Shown: positions 1-9,903 of the stretch, one piece after another
Numbering within the stretch: the stretch's first letter is position 1
Layout of the letters: every line of letters begins with the position of its first letter
Source of the DNA: Usnea hakonensis
Taxonomy: Eukaryota > Ascomycota > Lecanoromycetes > Lecanorales > Parmeliaceae
DNA: 64,000 bases
Direction: 5' to 3'
Assembly: GCA_013423325.1 (NCBI GenBank)
Contig: BLJB01000259.1
Location: 1 to 64,000, forward strand
Notes under the pieces: model-generated
The model's database searches: none
What the model saw: only the letters and a program-made list of their open reading frames with translations
What the model was told of the DNA's origin: nothing
Position numbers and translations under genes: made by a program

Positions 1-72
1 GCCACCCGTATTACACGCTAATGGTAATTTTTTTAGCATTGGCTGAGGTTTAAAAGCATCCCGGGGCGGCTG

Positions 73-106
73 TCAATTCAATCCACTTCAATTCAATTCA
101 ATTCAT
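73..106. repeat. ATTCA pentanucleotide tandem repeat
   Basis: Imperfect then perfect tandem copies of a 5-base ATTCA unit in non-coding sequence. It is a simple microsatellite with no evident function. Confidence 0.75.
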
Positions 107-488
107 AAACTAAAACAAAGTAAAGTAACCATCCTTTTCTCAACTGCATAAAATTATTGTGCACAAACAACTCCTACAGCTGATGTTATTGACGATCCCG
201 ATGGAGTCTATAAGTCGCATCGTTCAGAGTGTTTCAAAGAGTTCAAGATGTTCAGGATGACTGACCGTTAATTGCAGGGAGCGACCATGAAAAATAGGTA
301 GCCTGGTAATGTTGCAAGCTACCCCGGACCGCCGCTATAATAATATCACTATCACCAATTGCATCTTTATATAAAGTACCTTATTAATTGACCCAACCAC
401 CATTTTTCATTTTTCTGACCACACTGAATCTAATAAAATCTACCTAACTTAAAATATTGGAAGGCTAGAGATCGAGCACGAGGTTTCT

Positions 489-527
489 TACCCCCGCCCC
501 CCCCCCCTTCCCCAATCCCCCCCCCCA
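489..527. repeat. Poly-C tracts
   Basis: Three C-runs separated by a few other bases in intergenic sequence. Such runs are prone to length errors in assemblies. Confidence 0.7.
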
Positions 528-1204
528 CCGTCCCACGCATCTCAGGCATGAGTAGGTGCTAATCGGCATGCTAATCGTGCCTCCACTGAGGAAAAAAGCG
601 AATCGGGGCACTTGTTAGATTTGGTATTAAGCGGCTGGTGATGCTCTGTCCGTGACTTTATGGCTTGCCGTTTCCTGCATGATTTGGGACGCTTAGTCCC
701 TTACGCCATGTGCTTCGGTCAAAGCTCCCACCTCGGATCTATGTCCAAGTTGTGACGTTGGAGCCTTTTTACACTTTTTCTATCAAAGCTAGAGATGAGC
801 GGGCCCATCTTGAAATTCATCCAAGCAAAGTACGCAGTAGTGTGATGTGGTGTAGTGTAGTGTTTGAACAATTACTCCGTAAACTATTAATTTGCGACCC
901 GGCTTTGGGAAATCGATAGTCCAAGATCTTTTGACAGCGCCCAATGAACCGGGTCATCTTCCTAAAGTACTTTAAGGTAAACGCCCAAACCCGAGACCCC
1001 CCTCCCCCTCCCCATGGCCCCTCCCTAAACCCCCCCTGGCTAAACTTCGGTAAGCCATATCTTTGGCCGACGCTAAAGCAAGACGATAAGTCAATTTTGC
1101 GTCATTTTCCTCTATTATTTCAAATCATTGTCTACTTTACTTCCGACTATCTCGGACACAAGCACAACCTCTACTCTAAAGTACCACTCTTCACTTATCA
1201 TCCT

Positions 1205-2039
1205 ATGCTCAGCACTCGAACCCCCATCGCCCGCAAATTCCTCCAACCAACATTCAAACCTATTCGAGCTTTCCATCCAACCACCGCCAACATGGTCAAA
1301 GCAGGTGATTCCATCCCAAATGTCGACCTCGTCGAAGGTTCGCCCGGTGATAAAGTCAACCTATCCAAGGAGCTCGCTTCTGGTAAGGGCCTCATTATCG
1401 GCGTGCCAGCAGCCTATAGTAAGTACAACCCTTCACAGTTATCTAACTTTGCCAGCTTCATAGGTCCACAGCTCCCGATCTGTCCAACTTTTACTTACCA
1501 ATGACCAGGCCCGGCTTGCTCGGCCACTCATGTGCCTGGCTACATCAGTAACGATAAGCTTAAGAATGCTGGTAAAGTCTTCGTTGTCTCAATCAATGAC
1601 CCATTTGTGTAAGTAAATCATATCTTTACGTCTTCTTGCGTGATATTTTGGACGCTAATGCCTGCACAGCATGAAAGCCTGGGGTGCAACCCTTGACCCA
1701 ACCTCCAAGACTGAGGTATGATGTTCTACCGTCACCCGCTTGTCACCTCCAAACTCATGCTATGTTCAAATCCAGGTCCGCTTTCTTGGCGATCCGTCCG
1801 GTAAATTCAACAAGGATCTTGACCTCACGTTCGAGAGTGCCGCTGTTTTTGGCCAGGACCGCAGCAAGCGTTATGCCTTGGTCGTTGAAGACGGTAAAGT
1901 TAAGAGCGCCCATGTGGAGCCCGACAATACAGGAGTCAACGGTAAGCGAGATAAACCCAGCTCGGGGATACTAATCAGGTCAAGTTGCTGATGAGTACTC
2001 CCAGAATCTGCCGCCGAAAAGGTCCTCAGCAACCTCTGA
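1205..2039 (+). CDS. Prx5-type peroxiredoxin (thioredoxin-dependent peroxidase, Asp f 3/Ahp1 family)
   Basis: Reduces H2O2 and alkyl hydroperoxides using thiol equivalents. Five exons: 1205-1418, 1509-1608, 1670-1715, 1776-1941 and 2005-2039, all with GT/AG borders and continuous phase. The peroxidatic cysteine is in SPACSATHVPGY, the classical Prx5 P-x3-C context. Also visible are FVVSINDPFVMKAW and RFLGDPSGKF, strongly conserved in fungal members. It is the only Cys in the core domain, so I see no resolving Cys. The first ATG adds about 29 residues rich in Arg/Thr/Ser (MLSTRTPIARKFL), which look like a mitochondrial presequence. A second in-frame ATG (MVKAGDSIPN) would give the short cytosolic form. 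The C-terminus is SNL, a weak peroxisomal-type tripeptide. Family assignment is secure; localisation is inference. Confidence 0.92.
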
Positions 2040-2223
2040 GCGCTACATCGTCTTATCACATCGCCATTCACAGGAAAGTGGACAGCTCTGAGATATTTTA
2101 ACGTCGTTCAACCGAAATGAGATATGATTTCCATGAAAAACATGAGGGTATCACGCGTATACAGCTGAGCTCCAAAACAGCTAGAGATCCAAAAGACTCA
2201 ATAGACCACTCCTGCAATAATTC

Positions 2224-3754
2224 TCACGATCCGTCCGACAAAGGCTTTCCAACCTGCGGTGAACTTTGCAATATGACGATACCGAATGGATCTCTGTCCC
2301 TCTCACTGCACTCCACCAGCACATCCTCGTCCTTCAAAGCGTCTTCCCACTCTTCTGCTAGGTCCCAATCACTGTTGACCTCCCCCTTTACCTCTGACCT
2401 GACCTTTTCCCACTCTTCTTTAAGTACCGCCGTAAGCTTGTCTCTGAGTACGCTGCTCAGAAAGCCTCTCTCCGTATTACTGTGAAACAGAGTGACCACA
2501 CATTTTCCCTTCTCCGTCGCAGCTAGCGCATCATGGTGCGACAGCTCCCCGGTAAATAGCAAGTCTGCGTCCACATCTTGAAGCACAGAATGACCTGAGC
2601 CAGCACATATGCCCACCGAGCGTATCTGGATATCCTCGACCTGTTGTGTCTGAGGTATGGCAACAGGGAATCCTTTCGGTGAGCCGACGCCGTGGGCAAT
2701 ACGCTCAATCAGATGGGTCAGCGGTTGCGGTTCCTGGAACTTTACCAGGCGGCCCATTCCTGCTTTGTCAAAGCCTTCGACGCCCGTAATTGGATGGATT
2801 ACGGTGCGCGAATGACCAGTCGTTGAAGGCGAAAGGTCTGTCTTTTCAAGCTCAGAAGGCTTTGGATAAGTTGGCTGTGAGTATGTGCTCTGGCGGGGGC
2901 CCAGTGATGGTCGGCCAAGTCGTTTCTTCGGCTTTGGCTCTGAGGGTTTGTCCTTTTCTCCTGACTGCTCGCCATCTTCTGTTCTTACTTCTTCATTCAC
3001 CGGGTCGCCATCCACATCTTTGCCTACGTCATCTGTGATTTCATCCTCCGGCTTTGCAGTATGTGTCTCCGGCTCTGGTCCCGGTAGGGTTCCTGTAACG
3101 ATGTCCGCGAGCCAATCGCCTAGGCCTCCAGGAGCGGCATCGACCGCTGTATGTGGGCTATAGACCTACAGGGCTAGTATCAGTGATAGCCTGGTAATAA
3201 CCGAGAAGGCTTTCTGTACGCTTATACCCTCAAGTGCAAGCCGTAGCAGGGACTGTTGCTGGGTGTCGGCTAGAGTAAGAGACTTGAGCCCCTTGAATAT
3301 GATAGGATCTTTTTTTTATTTGCCAATCAGAGCTGTGTTCAAGGAGCCAAGTCTCTAGGGGAGCATACGATATGAGACAACAACGCAATCCTTCCGCTCT
3401 ATAGCCTCATCCGCAACGGCTTTGGTAAGATCGATGGTGAGGAGGACAGAGTTCATCTGACGTCTGATAGGATCAAAGGGGGCCTCTAAAAGTACTGTCC
3501 ACCTTTTCAGTTCACAACCTGAGGCTATTTGTGATACGATGACATACGTCCAGTGTTATCGAAGCTTTGATCTGCCAATGCTTCAGGGTATCTGCAAGTA
3601 AACAAAACATCAGCCAATGGCTCTCGCGATGGGATGGACGCGTTTTATCATACAATTTGCGCATCGAGCTGATAACAGCGCGAGTGAATGGAGAAGCCTT
3701 GTCGGTGGTATAGGTACTCATCTTTGCTGCTCGAGAAAAGGTACTGCGGAGCAT
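2224..3754 (-). CDS. NIF3: NIF3/DUF34-family protein, probably mitochondrial
   Basis: Member of the NIF3 (NGG1-interacting factor 3, DUF34) family, whose members bind metal; the biochemical role is poorly defined. Five exons join without frame breaks. Recognisable order: SPFTRAVISSMRKLYPEALA, NTGLLLEAPFDPIRRQ, VLLTIDLTKAVADEAI, SYHPIIFKGLKSLTLADTQ, VYSPHTAVDAAPGG, then C-terminal VGICAGSGHSVL, DADLLFTGELSHHDALAA and TLFHSNTERG. His and Asp/Glu residues in these blocks are the usual metal ligands. Between the two halves lies a low-complexity insert of about 75 residues, rich in Glu, Asp and Pro, with an AT-hook-like KRLGRPSLG. The start is taken at MLRSTFSRAAKM, which looks like a mitochondrial presequence; the alternative start is 3721. 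It is convergent with the peroxiredoxin gene and divergent from the BolA gene. Confidence 0.88.
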
Positions 3755-4024
3755 GAAGACATGGGCTAGGTTTAATAGGAAGGTAATCAGAAAATTGAGC
3801 ATGGAGAACGGGACCAACAGATCGACGCGGGTAAATCTTGCTCTCAGAGCGTTTTTGAGTTTTTGGTAGCGATCTCTTGGCAACGGCGATAAGAAGGCCC
3901 GGGTTGCATCATTCCGCATACTTACTAAAGTACTTTAAAGTAATCAGTACTCCGTAATCTGAGAACATTGGACAGTCAAATTCGTCCCAAATCTCCACTC
4001 CTGTCCACGTCCTAACCTTCTTTA
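3755..4024. promoter_or_regulatory. Shared divergent promoter of NIF3 and BOL3
   Basis: About 270 bp separate the two opposed starts. It contains CTAAAGTACTTTAAAGTA (about 3925-3942), a palindromic member of the AAGTAC motif family seen in other intergenic regions of this window. Promoter function is inferred from position. Confidence 0.5.
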
Positions 4025-4493
4025 ATGCAGCGTCTCAACAGCCTTCTACACCTTCGTCCTGCTCTGAGGGTCACCAATCTCTCACATCCCCCCAAATTTT
4101 ACCCAAACATGAGTGTGAACGCTCCTTCGGCGGCAGAAACCGATGCCCAGGCTGAAAAGGTCGCTAATACATCCGGCATCACCACCGAGTCTTTGCAGAA
4201 GACTATAACAGAAAAGCTAGGGGCCAAGCATGTTGACATAGAGGACATGTCAGGTAAGAACAATGAGCCCCTTTTTTCCTGAACAAGCTCATGGTCTGTG
4301 ATGCTGACCATTATCAGGCGGATGTGGCCAAATGTTTCAAGCCATGATCGTCTCACCACTCTTCGAGAAGAAGAATAGTCTTGCTCGGCATCGTCTCGTC
4401 AATTCGGCACTGAAAACTGAGATTGCAGCTATTCATGCTTGGACACCAAAGTGCTTCACACCTGAGGAATGGGAAAAAAAGCAATCGCAATAG
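4025..4493 (+). CDS. BOL3: BolA-domain protein, mitochondrial Bol3/BOLA3 type
   Basis: BolA3-type proteins act in mitochondria at the late step of [4Fe-4S] cluster delivery to client enzymes together with Nfu1. Two exons, 4025-4253 and 4318-4493, join in phase and give 134 residues. The N-terminal 30 residues (MQRLNSLLHLRPALRV) are basic and amphipathic, as expected for a mitochondrial presequence. The BolA domain follows: KLGAKHVDIEDMSGGCGQMF with the GGCG loop of the BOLA3 class, then SLARHRLVNSALKTEI with the invariant His, and AWTPKCFTPEEW at the end. The family is clear. The BOL3 symbol rests on the GGCG signature and the presequence, not on a database search. Confidence 0.88.
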
Positions 4494-4725
4494 AAATTCA
4501 GCGATTGTGGGGCTTGGGAGAGACTGACATTGCATTCGACGATTGACGTACTATACCTGGTGTATTGGATGGAGCCGGTAGCTACCAATACTGAATAGCT
4601 CTAAACCACAAGGGCCCGGTCAGTACCTTTCTCGTCTTGATCCGACTAGTTTTCATGGAGGAAAAAGGCAATGAGCCGTGCTATGAATGTCCTTGCCTAT
4701 CGATGCCGCTATCTATAATAATGAT

Positions 4726-6469
4726 TCAGGGTGGCGAGACGTTCCCGTCATAGCTTCTCCAGTCTATCTTGATAGGAGGCGGATCCCGCCCAAACTTCAA
4801 CAACCGTTCTGGCTCTTCCCCAACGCTTTTGAGCTCTTTTATGAATGATGCACCCCAGAACGCACTATAAGATCGAGTCAGTACTTACAATCTAAGTATT
4901 GACCTATAAAGACGGTCGGGCGTACCTTGTGTTATTCTGAACATAGCCGTTCATCTGCTCGAATCGTTCAGCTCGTTCCCAAGGCTCCATGGTAAGGGCT
5001 TTTCGCATGGCCCTTGCCATCTCATTTACATCCCACGGGTTGACAACTAGAGATCCAGTGAGACTCTGGGCTGACCCGGCAAATTCGCTGAGTATCAATG
5101 ACCCATGACGCTTTTCTTGGCAAGCGATGTATTCAAAGGATACCAGATTCATCCCATCCCGTGTTGACGATATGACACAAGCATCAGACACGGCGTAGAG
5201 AGCCAACAATTCCTCGAAATCCATGGACTGGTGCATGAAATGAATTGGGGTGTACTCGATCGTTCCTGGGAGAGGGATGTTAGGATATGCGTTGTTTCTG
5301 ATGAGAAGGTCAAAGCAAGGGTGGCCCACCAAATTTCCCATTTATCCGACCGACAAGCTCGTTGACAAGCACACGAAGATTCTGGTATTCTTCAACTTCA
5401 CCACGAGTGGGAATAGCAATCTGTACCAGGACGACGGACCCAGCAAGCTCGGGATGGTTTGACAGGAGCACTTCCAAAGCTCGAAGTTTCTGCGGAAGTC
5501 CTTTCACATAGTCCAACCGATCGACGCCTACCATAAGCTTGCGTCCCTTAAACTTACGTTCTAACGCCGCTATTCGCTCCTGAACCTTAGTCTCACTAAG
5601 GGTTTGAGCAAATCGCTCTGGTTGTATACCAATCGGAAATGTCCCAACGTTTACGATTTTACCTTGATATGTAACGTTTCGACTCGTCGTAGACAGACCG
5701 CTTCATTTGCTTATTAGCCATGACCCTCTTTGCTGGCTAGGGATGATGCTTACAGAAGACTGGAGCAGGTGCTCAGAAAGTGGCGAGCATAAGAGTTGGT
5801 ATGAAATCCAATCAGGTCGCAGTGCAAGACTCCAAGTAAGATCTCACGGCGGACAGGTATGATGCGGTAAACTTCTGAAGAAGGGAAGCTCGTGTGTAGG
5901 AAAAAGCCAATCTTGACATTCACGTTGGGACCAATTTCCTCTCGCAGCATTGACGGCACAAGGAAAAGATGGAAGTCATGGATCCAGACGATGTCTCCAT
6001 CCTTGACATCTCTAGCGATAGTTTTGGCGAAGATTCGGTTGGCTTTCTGGTATGCCAACCAGGCTTCCTCGCTGAAATTCATTTCACCCGGATGATAGTG
6101 GAAGATAGGCCATAGAATGGAGTCTGGTGTACAGCAATCAGCTCATGCCAAAGTATGTAAGGCCAGGGGAACGTTACTCGCGAAGCCATTGTAGTAGCGG
6201 TCTGCAAGCTCGTTGTCGAGGAAGACTGGTACAGATCCAAAATCGTCCCTCAACCGACTGGAAAGGGCAGCGGTCTCTTCTTCAGGAACCTCTAAGCCGG
6301 GCCAGCCGTACCACGTGTATGGTATTGTCTTCGATATACCGATGACTCCGCTAATGAGTCCGCCTGAGCCTTGAGAAAAGCTGTAGGATCCTTCTGACGA
6401 CCGCTTAATGCTCACAGGAGTCTTGTTCGAGACCAAAAGGAGACGAGGAGCGCGCTCGGGAGATGCCAT
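4726..6469 (-). CDS. TPS1: Trehalose-6-phosphate synthase (UDP-forming), GT20
   Basis: Transfers glucose from UDP-glucose to glucose-6-phosphate in trehalose synthesis, a cytosolic stress-protectant pathway. Several short introns (for example near 6126-6172, 5700-5754 and 5275-5332) are needed to rebuild the protein of about 500 residues. Conserved GT20 blocks appear in order: LLLVSNKTPVSI, GLISGVIG, YTWYGWPGLEVPEEE, DIVWIHDFHLFLVPSMLR, GFFLHTSFPSSEVYR, VGTFPIGIQPERF, MVGVDRLDYVKGLPQK, IEYTPIHFMHQS, SSTRDGMNLVSFEYIACQ and VNPWDVNEMA. The protein ends soon after KIDWRSYDGNV, with no phosphatase domain, so it is Tps1 and not Tps2. The start is the ATG before SPERAPRLLLVSNK. A single STRE-like AGGGG lies about 600 bp upstream (7074-7078). 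Confidence 0.96.
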
Positions 6470-7289
6470 GATTGCAAAGACTGTTGGGATGGGATTCCGG
6501 CAATTGTATACTTTGAAGAGAGGTTTGAAAAAGAATGTCAAGGACTGTAGACAGTCTCAAGGGTAAGGATACTGGTGCAGGTAGTTGTACGATGACAGAT
6601 GAAGAGAAAGAAAAGAGTGTGGGAGAATCAGTCATCGTTGGCCACGAGAAGGAAAAAATACTAGCATAGTTTTAGAAGCCCTCTGAGAAGGGAAGAACGA
6701 GGGCTGTCGTTTTCTGGGCGTCTGAGATGCATTGAAGTGGTCACTTTTGGGCAGGTGCAACTGTTGGCCGCGAGAGAGAAAGAATCTTTCTTCTTCTTTT
6801 CCTTCTTCTTCTTCTTCTGATAATGTAACTGTAGTAGTTGCGCTTGCCTTGAAAGATTGAAAAAGAGCTAATGCGAGAGATCTGATTAAGGTACCATGTA
6901 AGTAAGTAGCCGCTCTGCTCAAGTTTCACCCACAGTGGCTTGGAGGGAATTGAGAAGGCCGGATCCCTACTTGACCCGCCAATTGTACCCTTGCTTCAGG
7001 ACCGTTTCACTGCTTCTGATTATATATTGACACCAACAGGGTTCAATTACAGCAGATATCAGTTCTGATCTTTAGGGGAAATCAAGCTTTGCTTTGTTTC
7101 TATATCATCTCTTCAAGCAGTTGAGAGAAATATAGAGGATTGCGCATTGAGTCCTCTCTGTTCTTTCGGGCACCCGGCTTCCAGTGAGGTACTCATGCTC
7201 CATTCACGCATTTCCTTGAACGCTCGGATAAAGCCAGTCTACAATTACTTCTGGACAACGATGTCACCTACAGGCTTTTGATCCTCAGG
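6470..7289. promoter_or_regulatory. TPS1 upstream region
   Basis: No gene seen. It contains a TTC/TCT microsatellite (about 6786-6819), which is purine-rich on the transcribed leader side, and an AGGGG stress-element core at 7074-7078. Control of TPS1 from here is inferred from position. Confidence 0.4.
6786..6819. repeat. TTC trinucleotide repeat
   Basis: Interrupted TTC/CTT microsatellite in the presumed TPS1 leader or promoter. Confidence 0.75.
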
Positions 7290-7845
7290 AGCGACCACAT
7301 ACGTTCCCTAACTCCAGCTGCGACGGTATCACGCCATAGCTCGTAACAGACTTCTCCCAGTGTTCCAGCCGCTCCTCGAGCTTTTCCGAGTACGAGTATT
7401 GCTCAGCTAGGTCTTTGATTTCACCACGGTCTTTCGATGGATCATACAATTGCCTCCTCTCTGTCTCTTAGGTCTTCGGAATGAATTCGGCCTTCCTGTT
7501 GCGGTCCTGGGTTGCACTTCTGCCGCAAAGCTACCATCCATCTCATAGATGAATTGAAAGTCATTACAGATTCCAGAGGGCATAGTGAGCCTTGAAAATT
7601 TTAAGACTTGGTCCACTCGACAAGGTCCTCCAACCCACCAATATGATGGTCTGGTCCAGTCATGATCATAGCGCAAGTTTGTGAGCAAGCAGCAGCGGAG
7701 TGGAAGCCCAAGGCATGCCATTTTTACGAAGCTTGTCAATGTTTGGAGTCTTAATTTCTGATTAACAGCATCCACAATAGCCAAATTCTAGGTCGTCCGC
7801 AACGATGATCAGAAAGTTGGGACGTTCGAACAGTTAGATGTCATG
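7290..7845 (-). pseudogene. Arylsulfatase pseudogene, internally deleted
   Basis: Read on the minus strand, the start of a fungal arylsulfatase is visible in broken frames. There is RPNFLIIVADDL, then a stop, then SEIKTPNIDKL, then in another frame a block ending MIMTGPDHHIGGL followed by EDLVEWTK. The catalytic block that should read C-x-P-x-R reads CSQTC, so the formylglycine consensus is lost. Soon after comes the normal C-terminus (DPSKDRGEIKDLAEQYSYSE, LEHWEKSVTSYGV). About 400 residues from the middle of a normal enzyme (roughly 550-600 residues) are missing. Stops, frameshifts, the deletion and the lost active site make this a pseudogene. Confidence 0.8.
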
Positions 7846-8689
7846 GTGTTGAAAAAGCCGCTACTACCGATAGTCAGATGCTAGTACACAGCAGATATAA
7901 TGAAGGCAGAAGCACTTGTAGATTAAGAGATCATTGCAAGGCTACTTGACAAGAACGGATGGGATACTCAAAGTCAGGATGGGACACTCTAAGCCCGTAC
8001 GTCAAACTCTTTTTGTCCAGATGTTGCCCAAATTAAGTGGGAAAGGAAACGCATGTCGTCGTCGGCTGATTATCCGGCTGATGAGGGAATAGTCAAAGAG
8101 CGAGCTGCAAGTTTGATGTGCATAAACGGACCTGTCCATCACCGCAGATTACTCGCTAGTACTGCCCCGCATTCGTCACTCAATCGATCACGCCGTGCTG
8201 CACGGCCATAGGATATATGCTCTATCCCATGGATTGGTGGGGGGTTAAAATCCAGGGGTTTGATATTCCCCACGAGGATACGTGAATTCGGTGTCGCTAC
8301 GGGTGCCGCCAGTCAATGGCTGTTCAAATTCGTCATGACTCAGAGCACTACGAATGTGGTTCTCGGCGCGGAATCCATTCAATAATCGGCAGACGTAGAT
8401 GTGCCAGGCACTTCCTTGGATATCCCTATGGACATCCAGCAATCATGATGCCTAGATCTAGCTTGACAGTGTAAAGTAGAAAGTACATGAATGAGACCCG
8501 TATCCTTCTGCATTTTGACCCCCCATGTTTCTACACTTTAATATTCACCTCTAACCCAGATGCGGTTAGATTGAAGAAGCTCTGTTACGGGCGCTAGAAC
8601 ACTATCAGCCTAGCCCCATTGCTCTCATCGCCGGATTCTCCCAGCTTCTCTAACCACTTACCCATCTCATCAACCCTCACAAGCCATCA
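7846..8689. other. Intergenic region between the arylsulfatase pseudogene and the complex I subunit gene
   Basis: No gene recognised. An ATTGG (inverted CCAAT) lies near 8233. The right end should hold the promoter and 5' leader of the complex I subunit gene. Confidence 0.5.
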
Positions 8690-9690
8690 ATGGCCCAGGA
8701 CCTTCCGCCATCTGGCGGCTACGAGCCCATTCAGTACAAGGTCAGTTTCTCAATCCGTCAATCAGTCCTCCCTACACGTCCTCGCACATCCAGTCTCCCC
8801 GTCTCCAATGCCCCCAATCCTTGCCCATTTCACTCAAATCCCACCACAGCATAAAGGAAAAACCAAGAAGTCTGTAACATTCATGGAAGAAGAGACACTA
8901 ACAAACCGAACCCCCCCCAACAGCGCAATCTCCCAGCCCGCGGGTTCCGCCCTTCCTATTACCTCTTCGCCATGGCCGTCATTTGTACGTATGGTCTTTA
9001 TAAGACGGGTCAAGCGAATAGGGAGCATAAGTATGTTTGGTGTTTTTATTTTGTTCTGTTCTGTTCTGTTTGTGCGCTGGGAGAAAAGGGGGTGGATCGG
9101 TTGGGGTATGGGGATTGCCGAGGGGATGGAGTGTTTGGAGGGACTTTGGGGGGCTCTGGGAAGAAGACAAGAAGAGGAGGAAAAGAAAAGAGAAGGAAAC
9201 AAAACGGAATAGCATTCCGGTTGTGTCGGAATTTCCTACATTCACAAAAAACAGCGTGTGCCCAGCTTTTTCATGCTCAGCGCCTAACCCGCTTTTTTTC
9301 ATCATTCTCTAGTGAACTCGCCCGCGAGAAGATGTGGTCGCGCATCCACCTGATACCAATGCTGCAGGCGGAGGAGGACCGGGATCTGGTGCGGAGGACG
9401 TGGGCGGATAAGGCGAGGGAGAGGGAACTCCTGGGCTCGGAGACGAGGGTTTATCATTCGGATAGGTGCGTGTTTGGCGAATGGTTCCTTTTACTTTTTC
9501 TTTGTATGGAGAGGCGGGGGGGAGGAGGGATGGGAATTGGATGCAGTTGGCGCCCAACTCAGTTGGTGAAGGCTGTTGGAGGACGGGGCCTTTCTTTTTT
9601 TGAACATGGCGCATTTACTGACGAGTCTCCGTTTCTTGCAGATTCGTTCGCCCTACATTTTCCATTTCACCTCAGCACGTTACGAAATAA
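8690..9690 (+). CDS. Complex I accessory subunit, GRIM-19/NDUFA13 family (B16.6)
   Basis: Single-pass subunit of the inner-membrane NADH:ubiquinone oxidoreductase. Four exons, 8690-8740, 8924-9030, 9313-9465 and 9642-9690, join in phase and give about 119 residues. Conserved landmarks: MAQDLPPSGGYEPIQYKRNL, PARGFRPSYYLFAMAVICTY (entering the transmembrane segment), GLYKTGQANREHNELAREK, then the charged matrix-side helix SRIHLIPMLQAEEDRDLVRR and the tail RFVRPTFSISPQHVTK. Length and layout match fungal NDUFA13 orthologues. The introns are large for this window: about 180, 280 and 175 nt. One of four complex I related genes in the window. Confidence 0.93.
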
Positions 9691-9903
9691 GGTCAGAGCG
9701 CTATGGGCAGAGATGACTGCATTTTTGTTAAGCGTCTAATCGATTCATTATTCATACATAAGAATCTGAAACCACCACCTGACCGATGACTAGTTGGGTA
9801 TCGTTGTAATTGGCAATATACACGCTGGCTTGACGCGAGAGAGATTTTGTAACCGCCAGGCCATTGCACCAACAGCGCAAGTTGAAAAGGCCGCTTCGTA
9901 ACT

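Larger units (their letters stand above)
1..1204. other. Intergenic region upstream of the peroxiredoxin gene
   Basis: No supportable gene. It holds a short ATTCA tandem repeat (about 73-106), C-rich homopolymer tracts (about 489-527) and a palindromic AAAGTACTTT element near 963-980. The last few hundred bases should contain the promoter and 5' leader of the peroxiredoxin gene. Confidence 0.6.

Noticed and set aside
8619..9212. 197-codon plus-strand frame overlapping the NDUFA13 gene, and its antisense partners
   Set aside because: It runs through introns of the real gene in another frame, and its composition is low complexity with no conserved content.
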